Shown piece by piece: positions 8,584 to 17,419 of a stretch of 64,000 nucleotides of DNA. The DNA lies in assembly GCF_050410795.1 (NCBI RefSeq), contig NZ_CP191258.1, positions 992,001 to 1,056,000 of the forward strand, written 5' to 3'. The stretch comes from Fontivita pretiosa. Lineage in GTDB: Bacteria; Planctomycetota; Phycisphaerae; Tepidisphaerales; Tepidisphaeraceae. Below the pieces are notes generated by a model. The model saw nothing but the letters and a program-made list of their open reading frames with translations, made no database searches and was not told the DNA's origin. Each line of letters starts with the position of its first letter. The stretch's first letter is position 1. The translations under genes and the position numbers were made by a program.

Positions 8584-9278
8584 CAGCTTCGACCGCTCCG
8601 CTGGAAGTGGTAAATGATCTGCCGCGTCCAGGTCTGACGAGCCACGACTTCAAAGCCCGCGGCGGCGAACGCCCGCTCGAACTGCTCGGCGGTCAGGTTG
8701 TTCATGTACCCGAAGTACCTGCGTCGCAGCAGCTCGCGCAGGCGTGCCATCAGACCGCCCTCGGCAGGCGCCGGATCGAACGACGCCACGCACTGCCGCA
8801 CGTCCTGCTCCGACAGCCACCTCGCCACACCGGCCACGTCCCGGATGTACTCCAGAACGCCTCCGAACACTGCTACTTGAGGCGAGCATGGCTTAAGGTC
8901 CGGCAACGGGCGATGATTCAAATCGCAGACGATCGTGCCCGGACCGCGATCCACCAGATCCGACGGAATATACGTGCAACCGGCGATCAGCAGCCGCTCC
9001 AGCGTCCGCCGACCGGCGCCGAATTCGATCACGCGCGAGCCGGCGGGAATCAGCCTCGCCAGCAGCTCGGTCCGCTCATCCCACCAGACGGCCAGGCCCT
9101 GAGGCGAAGTCCATCTGCGGTAATCCGCCCGCCCCACCGCCCACATCGCCGCATTCCGCACCACCCGCCAGCCGCGCCCACATGCCGCCACCAGCCTCGC
9201 GCCACTTCGCCGCCAGATCGCCCGCGCGAGCCGATACCCCGGCGAAACATACGCCCCGGCCTGATCCGCCTGCATCAT
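8583..9278 (-). CDS. class I SAM-dependent methyltransferase
   Basis: 231-residue methyltransferase. SAM motif I is SRVIEFGAGRRTLERLL, followed by the acidic DLVDRGPGTIVCDLNHRP and the post-motif AVFGGVLEYIRD. The C-terminus has YMNNLTAEQFERAFAAAGFEV, the usual end strand of this fold. The ATG at 9278 overlaps the Wzt TGA (ATGA); the longer frame to 9431 overlaps wzt and is rejected. In ABC-exported O-antigens a methyl cap is read by the Wzt C-terminal domain, so this gene, next to a Wzt with such a domain, is a candidate capping enzyme. The target is unproven. Confidence 0.85.
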   Translation of the reverse strand: MMQADQAGAYVSPGYRLARAIWRRSGARLVAACGRGWRVVRNAAMWAVGRADYRRWTSPQGLAVWWDERTELLARLIPAGSRVIEFGAGRRTLERLLIAGCTYIPSDLVDRGPGTIVCDLNHRPLPDLKPCSPQVAVFGGVLEYIRDVAGVARWLSEQDVRQCVASFDPAPAEGGLMARLRELLRRRYFGYMNNLTAEQFERAFAAAGFEVVARQTWTRQIIYHFQRSGRS

Positions 9279-10570
9279 GACTCGATCCTCTGCACCGTCC
9301 AGGGCAGGCTCATTCTCAGCAGCCCCCCGCGACCGTCGCTGATGTGTCCCCCCGCCCCGCCGGTCTGCTCGATCTGAAATGCCAATCCCTGATCCACCGC
9401 AAAGTGCGTGCGAACCATCGGGAAGTCGCATCCAACCGACACGAAATACTGCCCGTAATTCAAAAGCTCCCCCGGCACGGTGCAGCGGCTGACATACACG
9501 CCCGGCTCACGCACCAGCTCCTCGCTCTGATCCATGTCCGTCGAGCTCAGCAACACGGTGCCGTCGTGCGCCATCAGCCGCACACCCACACGGAGATTGC
9601 TCGTCCGCCGCAGGATTCGATACTGCACTTCGAGCGTGAACGGCCGGCGTACGTCCAGCGTCGGCGTCACCACCCCGTCGCTGCCGCGAACGCGGATCGC
9701 CTCCAGACGAATGTACTCCGAACCCGGCGCCTTCTGCCCGTTGTCATGGAACGTTACTTCCCCGGCCTGCTCGGCGCCGCTGCGCAGGTAACTGGCGACA
9801 ACCGTCTCCGCGTCGCCGCTCTGACGCAATCGTCCGCCATCCAGCCACACCGCCCGACGGCACAGCCGGGTAATCGCGCCCATGTTGTGGCTGACGAACA
9901 GAATTGTGCGCCCCTGTCGCGAGACCTGGCTCATCTTCCCAAGGCACTTGCGCTGAAACGATGCATCACCGACCGCCAGCACTTCGTCCACCAGCAGAAT
10001 CTCCGGCTCCAGATGCGCCGCCACCGCAAACGCCAGCCGAACATACATCCCGCTGGAATAGCGTTTGACCGGCGTATCCAGAAACTGCTCGATCTCCGCG
10101 AACTGAACGATCTGGTCGAACTTGGCGGCGATCTCGCGACGCGACATGCCCAGAATCGCCCCATTGAGGTAGATGTTCTCCCGCCCGCTCAGCTCCGGAT
10201 GAAACCCGGTGCCCACCTCCAGCAGGCTGCCGACCCGGCCATTGAGAATCGCCCGGCCCGTGGTCGGTCGGGTAATCCGCGAGAGAATCTTCAGCAGCGT
10301 GCTCTTGCCCGCGCCGTTGCGACCGATCACCCCCACCACTTCGCCAGGTTCAATCCGCAGACTCAGATCCTTCAGCGCCCAGAAATCCTCCACCTGTCCG
10401 TCCCCGCCGCCGCTACGCAGCCGACTCAGCCGCCGCAGCGGCGACATCGCCAGGTTGCTCAGGCTTTCGCGCAGCGTGCGGTACGCCGCCACGCCGTGCG
10501 AGATGCGGTATCGCTTGCTCAGATTCTCAACGACGATGGCCGGCGTCGATTCGCTCATCGAAAACTTCAC
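9275..10570 (-). CDS. wzt: polysaccharide ABC exporter ATPase with C-terminal carbohydrate-binding domain
   Basis: 431-residue ATPase of a Wzm/Wzt-type glycan exporter. The nucleotide-binding domain covers about residues 10-265: Walker A GRNGAGKST near 83-91, signature YSSGMYVRLAF (the SSGM form of the O-antigen/teichoic-acid subfamily) and Walker B ILLVDEVLAVGD. About 150 more residues follow, rich in beta strands (LEVQYRILRR, VGVRLMAHDG), matching Wzt_C, which binds the modified end of the glycan. The first codon is a GTG touching the permease stop; an ATG four codons later is an equally possible start. It overlaps the methyltransferase gene downstream. Confidence 0.93.
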   Translation of the reverse strand: MKFSMSESTPAIVVENLSKRYRISHGVAAYRTLRESLSNLAMSPLRRLSRLRSGGGDGQVEDFWALKDLSLRIEPGEVVGVIGRNGAGKSTLLKILSRITRPTTGRAILNGRVGSLLEVGTGFHPELSGRENIYLNGAILGMSRREIAAKFDQIVQFAEIEQFLDTPVKRYSSGMYVRLAFAVAAHLEPEILLVDEVLAVGDASFQRKCLGKMSQVSRQGRTILFVSHNMGAITRLCRRAVWLDGGRLRQSGDAETVVASYLRSGAEQAGEVTFHDNGQKAPGSEYIRLEAIRVRGSDGVVTPTLDVRRPFTLEVQYRILRRTSNLRVGVRLMAHDGTVLLSSTDMDQSEELVREPGVYVSRCTVPGELLNYGQYFVSVGCDFPMVRTHFAVDQGLAFQIEQTGGAGGHISDGRGGLLRMSLPWTVQRIES

Positions 10571-11440
10571 TCAGACGATGTCGGCGAAGCTGTCTTCCAC
10601 CCGGCGGAAGTAGAAGCAGCCAATCACGAACAGCAGCACAAAACTTGCCGCCGACGTGCCCAGCAACGCCCAGGGGATCGGCTCGTTCAGCAGCCCCGCC
10701 CGGAACGATGCGATCAGTCCGCACATGGGATTGAGGCTCAGAATCCACGGCGACAGCTCGAGCCTCGACAACGGGGTGTACACCGTGAGCGTCGCGAACA
10801 ACCAGAACTGGACAAGAAACGGCACCACGTAGCGGAAGTCGCGATACGCCACCATCAACGCCGACAGCAGCACGCCCACCCCCGCCGCGGCCACGCCCAG
10901 CAGCACGAACACCAGCGGCACCACCGCCAGCCCGACGCCCGGCACGACGCCCCGCATCAGCATCATCGCCACCAGCAGCACCGAGGCGATCATGAAATCC
11001 ACCACCGCCGCCCCCACCGCCGCCAGCGGAACCGCCAGCCGCGGGAAATAGACCTTGGTCACCAGCCGCTCGGAGTTCACCACGCTGTTGCCGGCGCTGG
11101 CCAGCGCGGTGGCAAAGAACGTCCACGGCAGGATTCCGCTGTAGATGAACAGCGGGTCGTCGGCGCCGGGCACCTTGGCCATCTTCCCAAGCCCAAACCA
11201 CAGCGCAAAGGTCATCATCGCGGGCTGGATCAGTGCCCAGGCCGCTCCCAGCACGGTCTGTTTGTAGCGGACCTTCACATCGCGCCAGATCAGAAAGTAC
11301 AGCAGCTCGCGGAAGCGCCACAGTTCCGCCAGATTCAGCGCCTGCCAGCCCCCGCCGGGCGTGATGACCGTCGGCGTCAGGCTCGCCGCCGATACCTTCT
11401 GGCCTGCGGCGGCGTCTTGTTTGGGACCGTTGCGGTTCAT
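10571..11440 (-). CDS. wzm: polysaccharide ABC exporter permease
   Basis: 289-residue ABC-2 type permease with six hydrophobic segments. The cytoplasmic N-terminal part ELLYFLIWRDVKVRYKQTVLGAAWALIQP is the canonical Wzm/TagG start. It pairs with the ATPase immediately downstream to move lipid-linked polysaccharide across the inner membrane. The ATG at 11440 overlaps the TPR gene stop (ATGA); the extra 60 codons in the open frame lie inside that gene and are not used. I see no missing segment, and the length is normal for the family. Confidence 0.93.
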   Translation of the reverse strand: MNRNGPKQDAAAGQKVSAASLTPTVITPGGGWQALNLAELWRFRELLYFLIWRDVKVRYKQTVLGAAWALIQPAMMTFALWFGLGKMAKVPGADDPLFIYSGILPWTFFATALASAGNSVVNSERLVTKVYFPRLAVPLAAVGAAVVDFMIASVLLVAMMLMRGVVPGVGLAVVPLVFVLLGVAAAGVGVLLSALMVAYRDFRYVVPFLVQFWLFATLTVYTPLSRLELSPWILSLNPMCGLIASFRAGLLNEPIPWALLGTSAASFVLLFVIGCFYFRRVEDSFADIV

Positions 11441-14400
11441 TTCAGTTCCGCGCGCATCGCCTGGAGCTGGTCGCGCATCCGCGAATCCATCTGCTGTTGG
11501 GGCGCCACGCGCTCCAGCTCCGCCAGCGACGCCTTCGCCTGCTCGTATCGCCCCGCCTGGATCAGCGCCTGCGTGCGGCGAATTCGCCACGCCAGGTTGT
11601 TCGGATCCAGCTCGATCGCCTGCTTCCATGTTGCCGCCGCCCCCTCGTACTCGCCCATCTTGGCCTGCACGTACGCCAGCGTATCCAGAAAACGCGCACG
11701 ATCAGGATGTTCAGCCTGTGCGCAGGCGAACTGCGCCAGTTCCATCGCCTCATGCAGATCCCCTCCACGCTGCGCCAGGATTATCGCCAGATTGTTCTTC
11801 GCGATCGCCAGGGTCGGGTCGTGCCTGATCGCTCGGCGATAGGCCTGCTCCGCGCCGCGCGGATCGTGCCGTTGCATCAGCCCGCCCAGTATCATCCACT
11901 GCCGGGCCGGCACTGCATCGCCCCAGTCCAGCTCGAACATCGCGGCGGACAAGTCCTGCAAGTACCGCCAGGCCGATTCAGCATCCCCGGCCACCGCAGT
12001 TCCCTCGGCCAGCAGATTGCACAACTCTCCCACCGCCAGCCGATGCTCGATCGATACGCCCGACGTTTGCTGCGCGGCGGTCAACTGTCGCAGCAGCTCG
12101 CGCGCCTGCTGCCAGTGGGCAGCGGCGCTGGTTCGCCTGGCCAGATCCTGCCACCCGCGCGCCAGGCTGAGCTGCTCATCGATCGTCTCCGCCGGGATAT
12201 GCTCGGCAAGCTGCGAAAGCCACTCGCCGGCCACCTGCGGCCCGGGCAGGTGCTGCGACGCCAGCCAGATCCATGCTGCCCTGGCCGATGCCGATCCGGG
12301 CAGCAGCGGTCGCAGTTGCGCCTCGGCCGCCTGCACCTGCCCCGCCTGCACCTGTGCCCGCAGCAGCAGCCCCGCCAGCGGCTGTTCCAGTTGCCCGTTG
12401 GCGAACGCGCGCGGGGCATACGGGGCCAGTTGCCGCACCGCCGCCGGCGCATCATTGACATGCAGATACGCTGTAGCCAGCGCCAAATCCGCCGCCAGCG
12501 CATCGTCCCCCAGCCGCGCCCGCCACTGCGTCGCCGCCGGGATCACTTCTGCCCACCGACCGGCTCGCGACAGCGCCTCGACCGCCAGTTGCGCCGGCTG
12601 CGGATCGCCGGGAAACATCCGCATCGTCCGCAGCGCCGTCTCCACCGCCTCCTGATCGCGCCCAATCGACATCGCCAGCCGCGTCACCAGGTCCTGAAGC
12701 GGACGAAGCTGTGGCGTGCGGTCGGCGATCGGGCGCAGCTTCCGCAGCACCCCCGACGCCGTCTGGCCCTGCTCCAGTCCCGCTTGCACAACGCTCAGCG
12801 CTTCGGCCGCGGATTGCTCGTATTCCGGGGCTTCCAGGATCGCCGTGACCAGCTCCCGCACCGCGGGCATCGTCGCTGCCACCGACCACACCTTGCGAAT
12901 CGTATTCGCCTGCCGATTCATCGCCGCGAATGATGGATCATCCGCAAAGCGCCCGCCCGCCTGGGCACTGGCCGCCAGCGCCGCCTCCAACCCGCCGTCA
13001 CGAAGCTGCGCCGCGATCAACCGCTTATGGATGCGGCGATCGTCCGGGAACTTCCTGACCGCCTCGGTGAGCCGCGCCAGCGCTGCGCCCCGATCGCCTC
13101 GACGCTCCAGGTATTCGGCCCGAAGCAGCTCCGTGCTCCCATCCGCAGACGGCAGGCTGTCCAGACGCATCAGCAGCTCATCGCCGCTGCGCCGATCACC
13201 GCGCTGGGCGTAGTAGTCGGCCACAAAGGCAATCGTCTCAGCCGACGGCACCGACAGCAGCTTGCGGCAGTACTCCTCGCTGAGGATCCCGCGGCGACGG
13301 TAGAGCCTGGCCAGCTCCAGATCCACGTCGGGCGATCGATCGTCCGCCGTCATCCGCTCCTGCGCCAGCCTTTGTTCCAGATCTTTCAGCAGTGCGATGG
13401 CGCGATCGGTTTCTCCACGTTGCCCCAGCAGCCGCGCCACCGTTCGCCACTGCCACTCGTCACTGGACGCCGCGCTGGCGCTTCGCAGATTCTGCTCCAG
13501 GCGATCCAGATGCGGTTTGGCCTGCTCAAACAGCCCGCGCGACTGAAGCAGGCCCACCAGCCGGATCGCCACGGCGTTGGCAGAGGGATCCATCTGCACC
13601 GCCGCGGTCAACTGCTCGATCGCCTCGCGCTGCTGACCCAGCCGCAGCATGCACTCGGCCAGCAGCAGCCTGGCGCGCTGGACATTCGGAGCGCGCTGAC
13701 ACAGGTCGCTCAGCGCCGCGGCGGCGGTCGCCAGTGCCGACGTTGCGGCGTTGCGATCTCCGCTCAGCGCCGTCTCCACGTTCAGTTCCGCATCCGCCAG
13801 ACGCCACCTCAGCCCGTCCTCCCCGATGAGCCGGGCGAGCCGATCAATCGCGCGACGGCGAAACGCGCGATCAGGACGCACCGATGCCGCCGCCAGCGCA
13901 AGCTGCTGAAGCTGCGCGTCCTGTGGATGGGCATCGGCCAGCCCCACCCACTCCGCCGCGGCCTGCGACTGCCGCCCGGCCAGCTCGAGCAGGCGCGCCC
14001 TGGCCAGCCGCCACTGACGCGTGTCCCGCTGCTTCGGATCGGGAGGCTGGAGCATTCCCATGGCCTGGGCAAGGTCACCGCCGCGAAGCGCCCGCACCGC
14101 CAGCTCGTACGCCAGCTCCGCCGTATGGCCCAGATGTTTCTCGTAACTTTCCAGACATTGACGCTCCAGATCCTCCTGGCCTGTGCGGGCACTGAGCCTG
14201 GCCAGCTCCAGCATCGCCTGCCCGTCCCACTCGCCTGCATCGCGCCGGAGCGTCGAGCGGATCACATCGGCGGCCTGAGAGTTTCTGCCCGCCTCCACCA
14301 GCAGCGCCACCTGCACGACGATCAGTTCCGGATCCTGCCTGAGCGTTTGCAGAGCCTGCTCGTGCTGGCGCAGGGCCGTTTCCACATCCAGCTCGTGATT

Positions 14401-15849
14401 GCGGACGCGCTGGAGCATCACCCGTCCCATCGCGCGCAGCGCCTGGGGATCGCCGGGCAGACGCCGCAAGGCCTCCTGCGCTGCCGCCTGCGCGTGAGTT
14501 GTTCGTCCCGCTGCCGCGAGCAGCCTGGCCATCCGCGCCGCCGGCGCCGGCCATCCGGGAGCCAGTCCCGCTGTCGTGCGCCACTGATTCAGCGCCGCCT
14601 CCAGCTCGCCTGCACGCTCGTACGCATCGCCAAGGTAACAGCGGAAGTAGGCGTTGTCGCGCTGGAGTCGCAGTCCCTGCCGGCAAGCGTCGATCAGTCG
14701 CGCCTCGGCCTGGGCGCCCGCTGCGTCGGACAAATACAGCGCTTCGATGATCTGGGCCCAAACTCCGGCCAGAAGATCGCGCTGGCTGCGTCGCTGCCGC
14801 AGCGCCTCGAGCACTGCCCGTGCCTGGTCATCGCGTTTCAGCTCCAGCGCCGCCATGCCGCGCAGCGCCAGAAGCTCCACGTCGGTAGCGCGATCGTCCA
14901 GCCGCAGTTGCGACAGCCGTCGGTAAACCTGTTCGTAGCGACCTGCGCGGAACAGGCGGTTGACGATCGCCTGCTCGAGCTGGGCGTCGCCCCCGCTGCT
15001 GTCCGCCGCCCGTTCCAGAACCTCAAGTGCCTGCTCATGCCGCCCCATCGCCGTGAGTTGTCCGGACAACGCCGTGATGAAGTCGTGATCGCGGATCGGG
15101 TTGGCCGCCGCGGCGCTGATGAATTCCATCGCCCGCTGCTCGTCCCCCGCCATCGCCCAGGCCACGCCCTCCAGCAGATCGAACCGCGGATCGCCGCCAT
15201 GTCTTTCGCGCAGCTCCCGGGCGCGGGCGACGATCCGCCCTGCCGTATCCCGGGCGTTGGCGCCTGCGCCCAGGCCGAGCTGACGCATCAGGCTCAGCGT
15301 GAAGATCTGTTGCGTCACATCGAAGGGGCGAAGCTCGTTGTACCGCCGGGATACAGGCAACGCCTGCTCATACCGCCGCAGCCGTCCCAGCGCCGTCGCC
15401 CTCGCCCGCAGGCTCACGGCGTCGTCATCGCGGCAGTGCTCCGTGTCGCGCAGGACTTCCGTCATGAAACCGGCACGCAGACACAGCTCCAGAAGTTCGG
15501 CCCGGGCCTCGGCGTGATCCGGCTTCAGCTCCAGCAGCCGCCGCAACAGCGCCATGGCCTGGGCGACATGCTTGTCATTGATTTCGCCAACCCGCGCGCG
15601 GGCCCTGGCGTAGGCGAACAGCGCCTGCGGGTCGTCGGGATTCCGCTGGAGAAACGGCCCGACCTTGTGCATCGCGGTGAAATAGTCCCCCGCCTCCAGC
15701 GCCGCGTAACCCTCGTCGCGGTCACGCACAATCTTCGCCGCTATCTGCGCCTGGCGCAGCTTCACCACCACCGCCCCGGCCAGCAACAGCGCCACCACCA
15801 CGCCCGCCAGCAGCAGCAGTCGGCGACAGGTTTTGCTCCGGATGTTCAT
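11437..15849 (-). CDS. very large TPR protein of the polysaccharide operon
   Basis: 1470 residues with one N-terminal membrane anchor (about 10-28, LLLLAGVVVALLLAGAVVV) and the rest apparently periplasmic or outside. Nearly the whole body is alpha-helical tetratricopeptide-type repeats with the A-x-x-x-Y/L-x-x-A-G pattern, for example EALEAGDYFTAM, LLRDAGEW-like and AIELDPNNLAWRIRRTQALIQAGRYEQAKA at the end. No catalytic motif is seen. It lies between the initiating sugar transferase and the exporter permease, where PrsT-like or alginate-type TPR scaffolds occur in other systems. A scaffold or assembly role in the export machine is my inference; the size is unusual. Confidence 0.85.
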   Translation of the reverse strand: MNIRSKTCRRLLLLAGVVVALLLAGAVVVKLRQAQIAAKIVRDRDEGYAALEAGDYFTAMHKVGPFLQRNPDDPQALFAYARARARVGEINDKHVAQAMALLRRLLELKPDHAEARAELLELCLRAGFMTEVLRDTEHCRDDDAVSLRARATALGRLRRYEQALPVSRRYNELRPFDVTQQIFTLSLMRQLGLGAGANARDTAGRIVARARELRERHGGDPRFDLLEGVAWAMAGDEQRAMEFISAAAANPIRDHDFITALSGQLTAMGRHEQALEVLERAADSSGGDAQLEQAIVNRLFRAGRYEQVYRRLSQLRLDDRATDVELLALRGMAALELKRDDQARAVLEALRQRRSQRDLLAGVWAQIIEALYLSDAAGAQAEARLIDACRQGLRLQRDNAYFRCYLGDAYERAGELEAALNQWRTTAGLAPGWPAPAARMARLLAAAGRTTHAQAAAQEALRRLPGDPQALRAMGRVMLQRVRNHELDVETALRQHEQALQTLRQDPELIVVQVALLVEAGRNSQAADVIRSTLRRDAGEWDGQAMLELARLSARTGQEDLERQCLESYEKHLGHTAELAYELAVRALRGGDLAQAMGMLQPPDPKQRDTRQWRLARARLLELAGRQSQAAAEWVGLADAHPQDAQLQQLALAAASVRPDRAFRRRAIDRLARLIGEDGLRWRLADAELNVETALSGDRNAATSALATAAAALSDLCQRAPNVQRARLLLAECMLRLGQQREAIEQLTAAVQMDPSANAVAIRLVGLLQSRGLFEQAKPHLDRLEQNLRSASAASSDEWQWRTVARLLGQRGETDRAIALLKDLEQRLAQERMTADDRSPDVDLELARLYRRRGILSEEYCRKLLSVPSAETIAFVADYYAQRGDRRSGDELLMRLDSLPSADGSTELLRAEYLERRGDRGAALARLTEAVRKFPDDRRIHKRLIAAQLRDGGLEAALAASAQAGGRFADDPSFAAMNRQANTIRKVWSVAATMPAVRELVTAILEAPEYEQSAAEALSVVQAGLEQGQTASGVLRKLRPIADRTPQLRPLQDLVTRLAMSIGRDQEAVETALRTMRMFPGDPQPAQLAVEALSRAGRWAEVIPAATQWRARLGDDALAADLALATAYLHVNDAPAAVRQLAPYAPRAFANGQLEQPLAGLLLRAQVQAGQVQAAEAQLRPLLPGSASARAAWIWLASQHLPGPQVAGEWLSQLAEHIPAETIDEQLSLARGWQDLARRTSAAAHWQQARELLRQLTAAQQTSGVSIEHRLAVGELCNLLAEGTAVAGDAESAWRYLQDLSAAMFELDWGDAVPARQWMILGGLMQRHDPRGAEQAYRRAIRHDPTLAIAKNNLAIILAQRGGDLHEAMELAQFACAQAEHPDRARFLDTLAYVQAKMGEYEGAAATWKQAIELDPNNLAWRIRRTQALIQAGRYEQAKASLAELERVAPQQQMDSRMRDQLQAMRAELK

Positions 15850-15871
15850 GGATCAAGCAGCAGGCGACGAC

Positions 15872-17419
15872 TTACCGCCACAGCACCACCTGAATCGTCT
15901 TGAACAGGATGTACAGATCCAGCCCCCAACCGGCGCGCTGGACGTATTCCAGGTCGTAGCGGATCCACTCCTGGAAGTCGCATCCCTCCTGTCTCGTGCG
16001 TTTGACCTGCCACAATCCGGTGATGCCTGGACGTACGCTGAGCCTGGCCTCTCGCCAGGGAGGGCAGAACTGGTTTTCCCTCCTCGGGCTGGGGCGCGGG
16101 CCCACCACCGACATCTGTCCCAGCAGAACATTGATGAACTGCGGCAGCTCGTCGATGTTCCATCGCCTGATGAACTGCCCCACACGCGTGGTGCGCGGAT
16201 CGTGCGGAAGCCAGAATTGCGGGCCGTCCGCATGGTTCTGTTCCGCCAGTGCCTGCCTGGCCTGCTCGGCATCCTTGCGCATCGAGCGAAACTTGATGCA
16301 GGCAAACTCGCGCCCGCCGACAGTCTCGCGGCGGTGCAGGAAGAAAAACGGCCGCCCATCCTCCAGCCAGATCGCCAGCAGCACCGCTGCATAGACCGGC
16401 AGGCTCAACACGATCATCGCCAGCGAGAACACGATGTCGAACAGGCGTTTGGAGATGGCATAGAAGGAGAATCGCCGATGGTGTCGGCTGATCGCCCGGG
16501 CCAGCGCCGCGGTCTGCGACTGAAGCGTGGCCTGCGTCAGGGAGCTGACCAGCGCCGCGGGAAGCCCCGGGACACCCGCCGACGGATCCAGCTCCGACCA
16601 CACCGGCTCCGCCGCCGCCGGACGACACTCCGGCAAGTCCCACAGCGCCGCTGGTCCAAGCACGCTGGACTCCGGCGGCAGCGAACGCCCGGCCCCCAGC
16701 CACGCCGGGCCGACGATCCGCACTGACGGATCCAGCTTCACATCCTCGAATGCCCACACGCCAGGCCCCACCCGACGCACCCGCGGCAGGGTTGCATTTG
16801 GCTGTGGCCAGCTCTGAATCAACTCATGCACGAATTGCTCCAGCTCGCGAGGATCGTCGCGGTCAAACGTCCGGCCCACGATGCTCAGCGTTTCGCGACG
16901 GCTGTTCCGCTGACGCAACAGATCGCGGAGCTGTCGCCAGAACTGACGGCATTCCCCACACGACTGCCAGAATTGGGCTATCGCTCGATCCCGAGTAAGC
17001 GCCACCCTCGCAAGCCTGGGCTTGTCCGCGCCGTAATTGCGACGGAAGCCCAGGAATCGCCCGGACTCGTCGGTCACCACCGTCTCGCGATACCCACCCT
17101 GCTGTGGCCCGTGTATCCGAACGAACAGCACTTGCGGTTTGACCCAGCAGATCGTGTCGATCAGTTCCCGCAACCGGAAGATCGCCAGCGTGCGCGCGTC
17201 GGTCAGCAGGTATAATTCCGGATCCAGCGCAATCGGGCGATGAGCGTCCACCGGTCGGACCACGCATACGCCACGCGACGCCCAGAAATGATCATGCAGT
17301 TGCACCGGCGTCAGGCCCCAGATGGTTGGCGCATCCTGCCCGGTTCTGCGCGACGCCGCCGCCGGTTCAGCGCCGACATCGGGCACACCCGCCAGCACTT
17401 TTTCAGACATGGGATTCAT
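15872..17419 (-). CDS. undecaprenyl-phosphate sugar transferase (initiating enzyme)
   Basis: 515 residues. The C-terminal 220 are a bacterial sugar transferase domain (WbaP/ExoY type): a membrane segment (LFDIVFSLAMIVLSLPVYAAV), CIKFRSMRKDAE, RRWNIDELPQFINVL, GPRPSPRREN and SVRPGITGLWQVKR. It transfers a sugar phosphate to undecaprenyl phosphate and starts glycan assembly. The N-terminal 290 residues do not show the usual polytopic or CoA-binding-like part of WbaP/WcaJ; a hexapeptide-poor region with WAFEDVKLDPSVRIVGPAWLGAG suggests a short left-handed-helix-like stretch. That part is unassigned. The start overlaps the Wzc stop (ATGA). Confidence 0.9.
   Translation of the reverse strand: MNPMSEKVLAGVPDVGAEPAAASRRTGQDAPTIWGLTPVQLHDHFWASRGVCVVRPVDAHRPIALDPELYLLTDARTLAIFRLRELIDTICWVKPQVLFVRIHGPQQGGYRETVVTDESGRFLGFRRNYGADKPRLARVALTRDRAIAQFWQSCGECRQFWRQLRDLLRQRNSRRETLSIVGRTFDRDDPRELEQFVHELIQSWPQPNATLPRVRRVGPGVWAFEDVKLDPSVRIVGPAWLGAGRSLPPESSVLGPAALWDLPECRPAAAEPVWSELDPSAGVPGLPAALVSSLTQATLQSQTAALARAISRHHRRFSFYAISKRLFDIVFSLAMIVLSLPVYAAVLLAIWLEDGRPFFFLHRRETVGGREFACIKFRSMRKDAEQARQALAEQNHADGPQFWLPHDPRTTRVGQFIRRWNIDELPQFINVLLGQMSVVGPRPSPRRENQFCPPWREARLSVRPGITGLWQVKRTRQEGCDFQEWIRYDLEYVQRAGWGLDLYILFKTIQVVLWR

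Noticed and set aside
9344..11842. 832-codon open frame on the plus strand
   Set aside because: It covers wzt, wzm and the TPR end in antisense, with low-complexity R/H/Q composition and no domain.
13027..15903. 958-codon open frame on the plus strand
   Set aside because: It is antisense to the TPR gene, rich in R, Q, H and P, and has no start site or motif; high-GC codon bias opens such frames.
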